From the NCBI GenBank assembly GCA_036278935.1, contig DASUKA010000009.1:1-41647 (forward strand): DNA of 41,647 nucleotides, read 5' to 3'. A program made the position numbers and the translations under genes. Shown in pieces: positions 16,614-24,612 of the stretch. The notes under the pieces were generated by a model. The model was not told the DNA's origin, did not search any database, and saw only the letters and a program-made list of their open reading frames with translations. The stretch is from DASSNR01 sp036278935 (GTDB lineage Bacteria > Gemmatimonadota > Gemmatimonadetes > Gemmatimonadales > Gemmatimonadaceae). Within the stretch, counting starts at the first letter, position 1. The number at the start of each line of letters is the position of its first letter.

Positions 16614-16707
16614 ATCTATCAGACGATCATCTACGTGTAACCGCAAGACGCGGCGCTCCGCACGCCCTGCCGCCCACGCACACGCGTGCTACGGCCGTCG
16701 CGCGCGC

Positions 16708-17415
16708 TTACGTCCCCGCGTACCACTCGTATCCCTGATCGCTCCAGTACCCGCCGTTGCGCACCGGGAGAAAGACGACCTTGGTGAGATACTTCGTGCT
16801 CTTGTAGCCGAGCTTCACCGGAGAATACATGCGCGCGGGACCGCCATGCGGCGGGCCGAGGTAGTGTCCGTCGATGCCGTAGGCGATCAACGACTGCGGG
16901 TGCGTGGCACTCTCCAGGTCCCAGCTCTCGTGATAGCCGTCATCAAAGGACTGGAAGTCCACGTAGCGCGCCTCCGGGAGCATCTGCGCCACCCGGGCCA
17001 GCTCGCTCACTCGCACGCCTGTCCAGGTGGAGACTGCCGTCCATCCCTCCACGCAATAGTGATTCAATCGCAGCGTGACACTCGGCAGGCCGGCCAGCTG
17101 CGAGAGTGTGAGGCGGAGCGGGCGGCGCACCAGCCCGCTCACCTCCAGCGACCACGGGCCGCGCACGCGTTCATCCCAAACCGGCACATGCTTCGAGATG
17201 TAGTACTGCGGAAAGGCGCCGCCCGCCTGCATGGCCGCCGCCGACGGCATGTCCATGGAGCGGTGGCGAAGCAGCAGCCGTCCCACCCGCTCGTTCCACC
17301 CCTTGGCCGCGCTGAGCACCGGCTGCGCCGCTTTGGGCCCCTCGGAGCCGCACGCTGCCAGCCAGGCCGCAGGCAGTGCCAGCCCGCTCAGTGTGAGAAA
17401 TCGCCGGCGATCCAT
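16708..17415 (-). CDS. YedY/MsrP-like molybdopterin oxidoreductase
   Basis: The 235-aa protein has the sulfite-oxidase/YedY fold signature with the molybdenum-ligand Cys121 in RLNHYCVEGWTAVSTWTGV. The downstream segments YVDFQSFDDGYHESWDLESA and GYHLGPPHGGPARMYSPVK-type blocks are also seen. The N-terminus MDRRRFLTLSGLALP has a twin-arginine motif followed by a lipobox (LAAC, Cys22), so Tat export and lipid anchoring outside the inner membrane are likely. It begins 3 bases after the cytochrome b gene, which would feed it electrons as in YedYZ/MsrPQ pairs. The substrate is unknown; methionine-sulfoxide reduction is one possibility, but the partner is not a classical MsrQ. Confidence 0.88.
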   Translation of the reverse strand: MDRRRFLTLSGLALPAAWLAACGSEGPKAAQPVLSAAKGWNERVGRLLLRHRSMDMPSAAAMQAGGAFPQYYISKHVPVWDERVRGPWSLEVSGLVRRPLRLTLSQLAGLPSVTLRLNHYCVEGWTAVSTWTGVRVSELARVAQMLPEARYVDFQSFDDGYHESWDLESATHPQSLIAYGIDGHYLGPPHGGPARMYSPVKLGYKSTKYLTKVVFLPVRNGGYWSDQGYEWYAGT

Positions 17416-17418
17416 GGC

Positions 17419-18237
17419 TCACTCCTCCTCGGACGGGCCTGACCCGTTCGGCGATCGGTCCGCCCCGGGAATCGGCTCCCCAGTCACGTCGTGCTCCACC
17501 GCCACCGGCACGGGTACGTGCACAGCCTGCCGCGGCGCTGGGGCGCGCTGCGGCAGGAGATGATAGAACGGCCGGGCGTTGCGCGCCTCCGGCGAGTGCG
17601 CGTCGTTGTATCTGCCGGTGAACATGGACGGAATGGAATATGGATCAGTGACGAACACCATGAAGACATGCCCGAGAATGAGGATCACCAGTAGTAGCAT
17701 GATCAGGAAGTGCCAGTAGCGCGCCCACACGTACCCGCCGAACAGCCAGGTGAGTGGCGCGAGCTCCACCGGCTTCCAGATGGCGATTCCCGTGGCCACC
17801 TCCAGCGCCGCCAGATACGGCAGCGCGAAATAGGCGCCCCGCTGCAAGGCGTTGTACTTTCCCTGCACCGGATGCGCCTTGCGCAGGAAGAGGTAGAACT
17901 TGACCATCTCCCAGGCGTCGCGCGCCGACCCGCGGCGCGGAGTGACATCGCGCCAATCGCCGTGCAGGAAGATGAAGCCGACGTACAGGAGCCCGGTGAC
18001 CACCAGCACCCACATCATCGCGAAGTGCCAGTTCCGTGCACCGGCCAGCCATCCGCCAAACGTCAGCCAATTCGGAATAGGCTTGCCCGCGAACGGATAG
18101 CAGCAGAAGCCCTCTCCCTTCCGCGCGAAGGCCGGGTACGCGTTGAAGATGCGCAGCCCGCTGGCGATCATCACCGCCACGGCGACGAACGCTACCCAGT
18201 GTGTGAGACGAATGATCCAGTGATGCCGCTTCACCAT
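17419..18237 (-). CDS. Cytochrome b561-type membrane protein
   Basis: The 272-aa integral membrane protein is of the Ni/Fe-hydrogenase-type cytochrome b family, with at least four helices. Candidate haem-ligand His residues lie in WIIRLTHWVAFVAVAVMIAS, ARNWHFAMMWVLVVTGLL and RYWHFLIMLLLVILILGHVF. The N-terminal region after helix 1 contains GEGFCCYPFAG. ATG 18237 is preceded by GGAGAG at 5 bases; an in-frame upstream start at 18300 lacks this. The C-terminal 50 residues are hydrophilic and Pro-rich. It is paired with the molybdoprotein downstream and probably passes quinol electrons to it. Proximity to the hydrogenase makes a second link imaginable but unsupported. Confidence 0.9.
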   Translation of the reverse strand: MVKRHHWIIRLTHWVAFVAVAVMIASGLRIFNAYPAFARKGEGFCCYPFAGKPIPNWLTFGGWLAGARNWHFAMMWVLVVTGLLYVGFIFLHGDWRDVTPRRGSARDAWEMVKFYLFLRKAHPVQGKYNALQRGAYFALPYLAALEVATGIAIWKPVELAPLTWLFGGYVWARYWHFLIMLLLVILILGHVFMVFVTDPYSIPSMFTGRYNDAHSPEARNARPFYHLLPQRAPAPRQAVHVPVPVAVEHDVTGEPIPGADRSPNGSGPSEEE

Positions 18238-18356
18238 GCGCTCTCCAGGTGGCCTGTCGGCGCGAAACCAGAGCGCGCCACGCATCGCGGCGCGCTTCAC
18301 GTATCGAACACTACGTGCACGCCGCGAGTTCCGCTCGGTAGATGATGCCGGAGGTG

Positions 18357-18402
18357 CCAGCGGCGGGCGGGCGACGCACGTGCGTCAATCGCCCACCGCT
18401 GG
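18357..18402. repeat. Nested inverted repeat downstream of the PfpI gene
   Basis: CCAGCGG (18357-18363) pairs with CCGCTGG (18396-18402). Inside it GGGCGA pairs with TCGCCC, around the self-complementary core GCACGTGC. The structure sits in the 187-base spacer between the cytochrome b start and the PfpI stop. It could end PfpI transcription or serve as a regulatory site for the cytochrome b gene. There is no T run, so a rho-independent terminator is not clear. Confidence 0.55.
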
Positions 18403-18424
18403 TCTCCTATTCGATGCGGGGAGC

Positions 18425-19087
18425 CTACGGGGAGGCGGGAGGCGGCTCCGGCTCCCTGCGCGCGCCGATCGCCGCGGGACCCCACCCTGGTGCATCGCTC
18501 GCGGGAAAGGATTCCTGCGAGGTCTCATCCACCAGGTGATTTGCCGCTGACTGCGCCAGCACCGCCACGAGCTTCGCGCAGAAGGCAGGAAGGTCGTCTG
18601 GCTTGCGGCTCGTCACCAATCGCTGGTCCACCACCACCGCCTCATCCACCCATGTGCCGCCGGCGTTCACGATGTCCGTCCTGAGGCTGGGCCACGACGT
18701 GAGCGTCCGACCGCGCACCGCATCCGCCTCGACCAGCATCCACGGCCCGTGGCAGATGGCGGCCACCGGCTTGTCCAGCTCCATGAACTCACGCACCAGG
18801 CGCACGGCGTCGCGGTGGAGCCGGAGCTCGTCCGCGTTCACCACGCCACCCGGCACGACAAGCCCGGCGTAGTCCCGCGCACTCACGTCGCCGGCCAGCC
18901 GGTCCACTGGAAAGCTGTCCCCCTTGGCGAAGTGACGCAGCCCCTGAATGTCGTCCCGCTTCACGGACACGAGTTGGGCCTGGGCGCCGGCGTTCCGAAC
19001 GGCGACCAGCGGCGAGGTGAGCTCCACCTGCTCCACGCCGTCGGTGGCGAGCACCGCGATGGTCAGTCCATCCAGCGGGGCCGTCAT
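18425..19087 (-). CDS. PfpI/DJ-1 family protein
   Basis: The 220-aa protein has the class-I-glutamine-amidotransferase-like fold of PfpI/YraA. Visible features are GLTIAVLATDGVEQVELTSP, the Glu-bearing VVPGGVVNADELRL, and the nucleophile elbow PVAAICHGPWMLVEA with the reactive Cys. The C-terminal 45 residues extend beyond the family and carry ESFPASDAPGW, a short tail I recall from many small bacterial proteins. The family includes proteases, deglycase-type enzymes and stress proteins. The ATG overlaps the stop of the small charged gene upstream, so the two are co-translated. Confidence 0.92.
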   Translation of the reverse strand: MTAPLDGLTIAVLATDGVEQVELTSPLVAVRNAGAQAQLVSVKRDDIQGLRHFAKGDSFPVDRLAGDVSARDYAGLVVPGGVVNADELRLHRDAVRLVREFMELDKPVAAICHGPWMLVEADAVRGRTLTSWPSLRTDIVNAGGTWVDEAVVVDQRLVTSRKPDDLPAFCAKLVAVLAQSAANHLVDETSQESFPASDAPGWGPAAIGARREPEPPPASP

Positions 19088-19389
19088 CTGGACTTCCCCT
19101 TCCGCCCAGGCCGCCCCCGCGCGCCCTTCGCGCGCTTGCGCGCCGTGTGGCGCGCCTTCACCCGTGCCTGCTCTGGATTCTCTCCGGCATGCTGCGCCTT
19201 TCGGCGCGCCTGTTCCGGATTCTCTCCGCCGTGCGGGATGAATGTCTCGCGCGCCTCGCGTTCGGCGTTCGAGGAGAGCTCCTGCTTCTGCTCATCCTCG
19301 ATCCGCTCATCCTCCTGACGAAACTTGTAATCGGTTGCACCCGCTTCGCGCGGGTCGATCTCGTATTGGTCGGGTCGCTTGCCGCCCAT
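19084..19389 (-). CDS. Small charged, probably disordered protein (101 aa)
   Basis: The protein is highly charged: an acidic N-terminal half (DPREAGATDYKFRQEDERIE), then an imperfect duplication (GGENPEQARRKAQHAGENPE) and a very basic tail (ARKRAKGARGRPGRKGKSR). It has no hydrophobic core, so it is probably disordered, and the tail could bind nucleic acid. The ATG has GAGGTG 5 bases upstream and the stop overlaps the PfpI ATG. I do not recognise a family. Pairing with PfpI and divergence from a stress-type SDR hint at a stress role. Confidence 0.75.
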   Translation of the reverse strand: MGGKRPDQYEIDPREAGATDYKFRQEDERIEDEQKQELSSNAEREARETFIPHGGENPEQARRKAQHAGENPEQARVKARHTARKRAKGARGRPGRKGKSR

Positions 19390-19443
19390 GGAGCACCTCG
19401 CTGCTGGCGTTCACGATATGCCATACTGTCCGTCAGAAAGTGT

Positions 19444-19461
19444 GCCGCCCCATCGGGCGGC
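19444..19461. repeat. Perfect hairpin in the divergent PfpI-operon/SDR spacer
   Basis: GCCGCCC (19444-19450), a CATC loop and GGGCGGC (19455-19461) form a 7-bp perfect stem-loop. It lies in the 179-base spacer between the divergent small-protein and SDR genes, about 110 bases before the SDR start. It may be an operator shared by both promoters or a 5'-leader hairpin. No clear promoter hexamers were identified. Confidence 0.5.
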
Positions 19462-19568
19462 GCTGCTCGGCTGCGGACCGTCTGTCACGAGCGCGCAGCC
19501 CGGGCCCGACTGTTGCACCCGCCGCCCACCCACAGCGCAACACGAGCATGCGCGCCAGAGGAGGGAGC

Positions 19569-20585
19569 ATGGCAGGCAAGGCACGGAAGGCGGAACATAG
19601 AGGTCGCGAGACGGCACGCTCGGATCGCGCCATTCAGCGACGCGCCGAGTCGAACCGTTCGGAGCAATCGAAGAAGCGAGCGCCAACATCGGGCGGGACG
19701 CGACAACGCGCTGTTCAGCCAGCCGACCAGCGGCAGCCCGCTCCCCCCTTTCCCGAACAGCATCTGCCCAAACCGGGAGAGGAGTCGCGGCTCCGCCCCG
19801 AGCCGCAGTACGACGCGCCGACATACGTGGGCTCCGGCAAGCTCCGGGAAAAGGTCGCGCTCATCACCGGTGCGGATTCGGGCATTGGCCGCGCCGTCGC
19901 GGTGCTGTTCGCGCGCGAGGGCGCCGATATCGCGGTCGTTTACCTGAGCGAAGCGTCCGACGCGGAGCAGACCAGGCGGGCAGTGGAAGAGGAGGGACGC
20001 CGCGCGCTCCTCCTGCCCGGCGACGTCGTGGACGCGGACTTCTGCCGCCGCGCGGTCGAGCGAACGCTTCGCGAGTTCGGCCGACTCGACATCCTCGTCA
20101 ACAACGCCGCGTTCCAGGAGCACGCGCAGTCCATCGAGGACATCAGCGAGGAGCAGTTCGACCACACGGTGAAGACGAATCTCTACAGCTACTTCCACAT
20201 GGTGAAGGCGGCGCTCCCGCATCTGGGCCAGGGGAGCGCCATCATCAATACCGGCTCAGTGACTGGAATCGAAGGAAGCAAGCACCTCCTCGATTACTCG
20301 GCCACCAAGGGCGCCATTCATGCCTTCACGAAATCGCTGGCGCAGAACGTGGTGGAGAAAGGCATTCGCGTGAACGCGGTGGCGCCGGGTCCGGTATGGA
20401 CGCCCCTCAACCCCGCCGACCGCGGTGCGGAAAAGGTGAGCCGTTTCGGCTCGGACGTCCCGATGAAGCGGCCGGCGCAGCCCGAAGAGATCGCGCCCGC
20501 CTACGTGTTCCTCGCCTCTTCATCGGATTCCAGCTACATCAGCGGCGAGGTGCTCCCGGTGCTCGGCGGAAAGACAGTGGGATGA
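19569..20585 (+). CDS. Short-chain dehydrogenase/reductase with basic N-terminal tail
   Basis: This 338-aa protein belongs to the stress-associated SDR group (YghA/GSP39-like). The NAD(P)-binding motif is VALITGADSGIGRAVAVLFA, then DILVNNAAFQE and the catalytic Ser-Tyr-Lys set in NTGSVTGIEG and DYSATKGAIHAFTKSL. The SDR core begins at about residue 95. Before it is a basic, Arg/Lys/Gln-rich stretch (GKARKAEHRGRETARSDRAI) followed by the family linker PFPEQHLPKPGEESRLRPEP. ATG 19569 follows GAGGAGGGAG, the best ribosome binding site available; the open frame to 19242 is antisense to the small gene. It is one of two + strand genes and converges on dnaJ. Confidence 0.95.
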   Translation: MAGKARKAEHRGRETARSDRAIQRRAESNRSEQSKKRAPTSGGTRQRAVQPADQRQPAPPFPEQHLPKPGEESRLRPEPQYDAPTYVGSGKLREKVALITGADSGIGRAVAVLFAREGADIAVVYLSEASDAEQTRRAVEEEGRRALLLPGDVVDADFCRRAVERTLREFGRLDILVNNAAFQEHAQSIEDISEEQFDHTVKTNLYSYFHMVKAALPHLGQGSAIINTGSVTGIEGSKHLLDYSATKGAIHAFTKSLAQNVVEKGIRVNAVAPGPVWTPLNPADRGAEKVSRFGSDVPMKRPAQPEEIAPAYVFLASSSDSSYISGEVLPVLGGKTVG

Positions 20586-20690
20586 CGGCCGGCTGTAAGG
20601 GAATCGGGTGTCGGGTAGGTGGGCAGAGAACCCCTCGACCATAGCCGTTCCCCTTACACCCCAGACCCTACTCCCTCCACCCTGGCCCTC
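20586..20690. repeat. Intergenic hairpin element A, between SDR and dnaJ
   Basis: The whole spacer between the two convergent stop codons is a G-rich left half and a C-rich right half that fold back on each other (GGGTGTCGGG against CCCTTACACCC, imperfect). Bases 20606-20629 match 30423-30446 of element B in 23 of 24 positions. The loop and right arms are also recognisably alike (CTCGACCATAGCCG against CTCGCCCATGCCG). Like B and C it ends exactly at the stop codon of the leftward gene. It may serve as a bidirectional terminator. Confidence 0.75.
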
Positions 20691-21842
20691 TCAGTACTTC
20701 ATCCCCCCAGCCGCGGCAAAGTCGCGCATCAGCTTTTCCTGTTCCGGCGTGAGCTGCTCGGGAGCCGTGATCGCGACTTCCACGATCATGTCGCCGCGGG
20801 CGCCATCCTTCGCGATCCCCTGCCCGGGAATGCGGAAGCGCTTGCCCGATGCCGTGCCGGCAGGAATTCTGATAGACACCTTCTTGCCGTCGAGCGTGCG
20901 CACATTGATCTTCGTGCCCAACGTCGCCTGCGCGATGTTGAGCGGGATGGCCGCGATCACGTCCAGCCCCTCACGCTTGAAGAAGCGATCGGGCTGCACC
21001 TGGAAGGTGATGATCAGGTCACCGGGCCGGCCGCCGTTCGGCCCCCGACCTCCCTGGCCGCTCAACCGCACACGCGTGCCGCTTTCCGTGCCGGGCGGCA
21101 CAGTGATCATCACCCGTTTGCGCGCGCGCACTTCCCCCGAGCCACTGCACGTTGGGCAGCGCTCGCTCGGAATCTGACCGCGCCCCAGGCACATGGGGCA
21201 TGGCCGGTTCACCGCAAAGCCGCCCTGCCCGAACGACACCACACCACGTCCGTTGCATTCCGGGCATGTCTTGAACGATGCCCCGGGTGCCGCGCCGTTT
21301 CCGTGGCACGTGGGGCACTCCTCGTTCACCTCCAGCTCTATCGGCACCTTGCCACCCAGCGCGGCTGTACGGAACGGGACCTCCAGCGTGGCCTCCACGC
21401 TCTGCCCGCGCTCGGGCGCGGCCGCGCGGCCGCCGCCCGGCGCCGCCCGCCCGCCGCCGAACATGGACGAGAAGATATCGCCCAGGCCGCCAAGCCCGCC
21501 CAGCCCCCCGATATCGAAGTCCTCGAAGCGGATGTTGCCGCTCTGGAACGGAGAGCCGCCGGTGGCGCCGGCGCGCTGGCCAGTGCGGCCGCGCCCGCCG
21601 CCAAAGCCCGACGAAAAGGCGCCCAACCGGCGCATCTCGTCGTACTGCTTCCGCTTGGTGGCGTCGCCCAGCACGTTGTTCGCCTCCGAGATCTCCTTGA
21701 AGCGCTCGGCAGCCTTCGGATCGTTCGGATTGGCGTCCGGATGGTACTTCTTGGCGAGGCGACGGTACTGTTTCTTGATCTCGTCCTGCGTGGCCGATGC
21801 GGACACGCCGAGGACCGCGTAGAAGTCCTTGCTTTGCGGCAT
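20691..21842 (-). CDS. dnaJ: Chaperone DnaJ
   Basis: The 383-aa type I Hsp40 stimulates DnaK. It has the J domain with HPD (RRLAKKYHPDANPNDPKAAE), a Gly-rich linker with long GGLGGLGGLG and AAPGGGRAAAP stretches, and four zinc-binding CxxCxGxG-type repeats (CPTCHGNGA, CPECNGRG, CPMCLGRG, CPTCSGSG). The C-terminal substrate-binding domain follows (GQGGRGPNGGRPGDLIITFQ). It lies 17 bases after grpE. dnaK is not in the window, and no CIRCE operator is visible upstream of grpE. Confidence 0.97.
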   Translation of the reverse strand: MPQSKDFYAVLGVSASATQDEIKKQYRRLAKKYHPDANPNDPKAAERFKEISEANNVLGDATKRKQYDEMRRLGAFSSGFGGGRGRTGQRAGATGGSPFQSGNIRFEDFDIGGLGGLGGLGDIFSSMFGGGRAAPGGGRAAAPERGQSVEATLEVPFRTAALGGKVPIELEVNEECPTCHGNGAAPGASFKTCPECNGRGVVSFGQGGFAVNRPCPMCLGRGQIPSERCPTCSGSGEVRARKRVMITVPPGTESGTRVRLSGQGGRGPNGGRPGDLIITFQVQPDRFFKREGLDVIAAIPLNIAQATLGTKINVRTLDGKKVSIRIPAGTASGKRFRIPGQGIAKDGARGDMIVEVAITAPEQLTPEQEKLMRDFAAAGGMKY

Positions 21843-21859
21843 ATCCTGTTAGCGCCGCC

Positions 21860-22465
21860 TCACTCGGTCCATTGCTTCACAACCACGCGCGCGGGACGCA
21901 GCAGCTGCCCCTTGAACAGGTAGCCGGGCTGGTACACCTGTGACACCATGTGGTCATCTTCCGGTGAGAGCGCCGGCTCGGTGGCGACCGCCTCGTGCAG
22001 CTCGGGATTGAACGGCTCGTCCACGGGACGGACGACGGCGAGCCCCTGCGCCATGAGCGCCTTCAACATCTTCTGCTCCACCAGGTCAACACCATTCACG
22101 ACGCTCGCGATATCGGTGGCGTCTGAACCGACGTGCGCCACGCGGGCCAGGTCGTCCAGCGAATCCAGGAGCGGGCGCAACAACTCCGCCTGCGCGCGAG
22201 GCACCGTCTCCTGGCGCTCCCTGGTAACCCGCTTGCGATAGTTGTCGTATTCTGCGGCGAGTCGGAGGTACTTGTCGCGCTGTTCCTCGGCCTCGCGCTG
22301 GGCCAGCGCGGCCGCCTCCCGCGCTTCGGCAACCGCGCTCTCCTCGCTCGTCGCCTCGTCCGGTGGGCTATCGCCCTGCCCCGACTCCGCAGCCAGCGAG
22401 CCGGTGCGCGCGTTCCGCGCCTGGCCCGTCTCCTCCTCGCTGTCCTGATCGTCCCGCCTTTTCAT
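21860..22465 (-). CDS. grpE: Nucleotide exchange factor GrpE
   Basis: GrpE (about 200 aa) exchanges nucleotide on DnaK. The acidic disordered head (DDQDSEEETGQARNARTGS) is followed by a long helix (ALAQREAEEQRDKYLRLAAE, YDNYRKRVTRERQE) and the beta domain ending in QVYQPGYLFKGQLLRPARV. I chose ATG 22465 because AAGGTG lies 9 bases upstream; ATG 22483 six codons earlier is also possible and the frame is open to 22588. It is co-transcribed with dnaJ. Confidence 0.95.
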   Translation of the reverse strand: MKRRDDQDSEEETGQARNARTGSLAAESGQGDSPPDEATSEESAVAEAREAAALAQREAEEQRDKYLRLAAEYDNYRKRVTRERQETVPRAQAELLRPLLDSLDDLARVAHVGSDATDIASVVNGVDLVEQKMLKALMAQGLAVVRPVDEPFNPELHEAVATEPALSPEDDHMVSQVYQPGYLFKGQLLRPARVVVKQWTE

Positions 22466-22625
22466 ATGATCACGCACCTTCATTCCTACGTATCGAAAGG
22501 TCGGCTGGTGTCGCTCGGGACGCGCTGAGCGTCGCCGCGTACGGTCACTCGTAATCTCCACACGCGCGGGAAAGGGTGCAACCGCCATGCCCCATCGTTC
22601 TGCCGCGCTGGCAGCATCGCCTGCC

Positions 22626-23876
22626 TCATTCGCTCTCCTGGAACGCGCGCCAGATCATCTCGAGCGCCGCCTGGGCCGACCGCTGCCGGATCTCCGCGCG
22701 GTCGCCCGCATACACGCCGCCTCGCGTGCGCACAGCGCCTCGAACCGACACCCCGATCCACACCGTGCCCACGGGCTTTTCCGGTGTGCCTCCGCCTGGC
22801 CCCGCGATTCCCGTAATCCCCACCCCGACCTCGCTCTTCATCCGTGCCGCCACACCGGCCGCGAGTTGCCGCGCCACGGGCTCGCTCACCGCGCCCTCGG
22901 CGAGCACCATCTCGGCCGGCACACCCACCCATTGCTCCTTGACCGCGTTGGCGTACGCCACCAGGCCGCCCGTGTACACATCGCTGGAACCGGGGATGGC
23001 CGTCAGGCGCGCGCCGAGCAATCCGCCGGTGCAGCTCTCGGCGGTCGCGACGTGCCATGCACGTGCTCGACACCCCTCGAGCACCACGGACGCCAGGTCG
23101 GTGCCGTCCTCGCCGTACACGTACCGTTCTACGCGCTCGTAGAGCGCCGTCACCCCACGCTCCAACACATCCTCCGCACGCTCGCGCCGCATGCCGCGCG
23201 CCGTGAGACGCAGGTCCACCCCCTCCCAACCCGGCAGCGATGCCACGGGCAGTCCCGCCGCAGCCGTCGCATACTCACCGAGAAGCTCCGTGATTGCCGA
23301 TTCCGCGATGCCCGTGGTGCGCAGCGTGCGCGAGAGGACGACCGGCGGGTTTGCTCCAACGCGGTCGCGCAGCAGGGGGAGCAGCGTGTCGCCGGTCATG
23401 GCGCGCATTTCCCGCGGCACGCCTGGCAGCATCGCCACCCATCGCCCGCGGTCATCCTCCAGCCATGCACCGGGCGCACTACCGTGCTGGTTCCGCAGTA
23501 TGCGCGCTCCCTCCGGCATCATCGTGAGCTGACGATGCGCGGGCCGCATCGTGGCTCCTCGTTTCGCCAACCACGCGTTGACCGCACGCTCGGCCTCCGC
23601 GTCGCGCTGCATCTCCCGCCCGAAGACGCGGGCCACCGCGGGCTTTGCCATGTCGTCGCTGGTGGGTCCCAGCCCGCCCGTGGTGATCACGGCCCCGGTG
23701 CGGTCGAGCGCCTCACCCACCACGCGTGCCACGGCCGCTAGGTCGTCTCCCACCGTCGTATGGCGCACGATCTCGACGCCCGCCTCGGCAAGCGCCCGCG
23801 CCAGGTAGGCCGCGTTGCTGTCCACGGTGTAGCCCAGGAGCAGCTCCTCGCCAATCGTGATCAGCTCGACGTGCAT
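22626..23876 (-). CDS. cinA: CinA-family protein (competence/damage-inducible, NMN deamidase type)
   Basis: The 416-aa protein has both CinA domains. The N-terminal MoCF-like part (MHVELITIGEELLLGYTVDS, VITTGGLGPTSDDMAKPAVA) is a COG1058 ADP-ribose pyrophosphatase type. The C-terminal NMN-deamidase-type part contains VATAESCTGGLLGARLTAIP and VGITGIAGPGGGTPEKPVGT. Length is standard. It lies 28 bases after pgsA and 160 bases before grpE; that spacer shows no clear element. It probably acts in pyridine-nucleotide repair. Confidence 0.95.
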   Translation of the reverse strand: MHVELITIGEELLLGYTVDSNAAYLARALAEAGVEIVRHTTVGDDLAAVARVVGEALDRTGAVITTGGLGPTSDDMAKPAVARVFGREMQRDAEAERAVNAWLAKRGATMRPAHRQLTMMPEGARILRNQHGSAPGAWLEDDRGRWVAMLPGVPREMRAMTGDTLLPLLRDRVGANPPVVLSRTLRTTGIAESAITELLGEYATAAAGLPVASLPGWEGVDLRLTARGMRRERAEDVLERGVTALYERVERYVYGEDGTDLASVVLEGCRARAWHVATAESCTGGLLGARLTAIPGSSDVYTGGLVAYANAVKEQWVGVPAEMVLAEGAVSEPVARQLAAGVAARMKSEVGVGITGIAGPGGGTPEKPVGTVWIGVSVRGAVRTRGGVYAGDRAEIRQRSAQAALEMIWRAFQESE

Positions 23877-23904
23877 ACCGCCACGGAGTGCGCGTGAACC
23901 GCGG

Positions 23905-24597
23905 TCATCCGCGGCGGGTCACGAACACGGAGCTGTACCGCCGCAGATAGATCCACAGCGAATACAGTGTGAGCACCACGGCGACGATCATGGTCACCAC
24001 ACCAACGATGCCGTTGAAGTTCGCGAAGACGCGCCAGGCGGCGCTGCGCCAGCCGTAGTGGCGGGCGGCAGTCGCCGCGCCGAACCAGAAGTACGACGCC
24101 CCCACCCAGGTGGACTGGAAGCCAAGCTTCCACTTGGCCGGGCCTATCGCCGCGATCACGACACCGCGCCGCGCCGCGGCCTGCCGGAAGATGGTCATGA
24201 ACAGCTCGCGCCCCACGATCACCGCCACGATCCAGAAGGGGAGCGCCACGTTCCCCAGCGGCGTGACGAAGGCATACTGAGTGGCCGTGTCGGGCAGCGC
24301 GGACGAATTCGCCAGCAGCGCCAGAGGCCAGTCCGTGGGCGAGCTCTGCAGGATGTACATCGGCACGAAGGTCGCGAACAGCAGCAGCTTGTCGGCAAGC
24401 GGATCGAGGAGCTTGCCGGTGTCCGTGATCAGGTTGCGCGTGCGGGCCAGCACGCCATCGTAGTAGTCGGTAATGGCGGCGGCGATGTACAGCACGAAGC
24501 CCGCCATCTTGAGCTCCCAACTGGCGGCGAAGGGGAGGAGAGCGATCAACGGCGCCGCCACAATGCGGCCGGCGGAGAGCGCGTTCGGGAGATTCAC
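23905..24597 (-). CDS. pgsA: CDP-alcohol phosphatidyltransferase, probable PgsA
   Basis: The 230-aa membrane enzyme carries the family motif DYYDGVLAR followed by GKLLDPLADK (D-x2-DG-x2-AR-x8-G-x3-D-x3-D). It starts at GTG 24597 (NLPNALSAGRIVAAPLIALL). Several hydrophobic helices follow, and the protein ends in a basic tail. Position among housekeeping genes and sequence favour CDP-diacylglycerol--glycerol-3-phosphate 3-phosphatidyltransferase, which makes phosphatidylglycerol phosphate. It is somewhat longer than typical PgsA (about 180-200 aa) because of an insert between helices around PTDWPLALLANSSALPD. Another CDP-alcohol substrate is not excluded. Confidence 0.88.
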   Translation of the reverse strand: MNLPNALSAGRIVAAPLIALLPFAASWELKMAGFVLYIAAAITDYYDGVLARTRNLITDTGKLLDPLADKLLLFATFVPMYILQSSPTDWPLALLANSSALPDTATQYAFVTPLGNVALPFWIVAVIVGRELFMTIFRQAAARRGVVIAAIGPAKWKLGFQSTWVGASYFWFGAATAARHYGWRSAAWRVFANFNGIVGVVTMIVAVVLTLYSLWIYLRRYSSVFVTRRG

Positions 24598-24612
24598 CGC
24601 GCGCTCAGGGTG

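Noticed and set aside
22466..22625. CIRCE or heat-shock operator upstream of grpE
   Set aside because: No TTAGCACTC-N9-GAGTGCTAA-like sequence was found, and sigma32-like matches were too weak.
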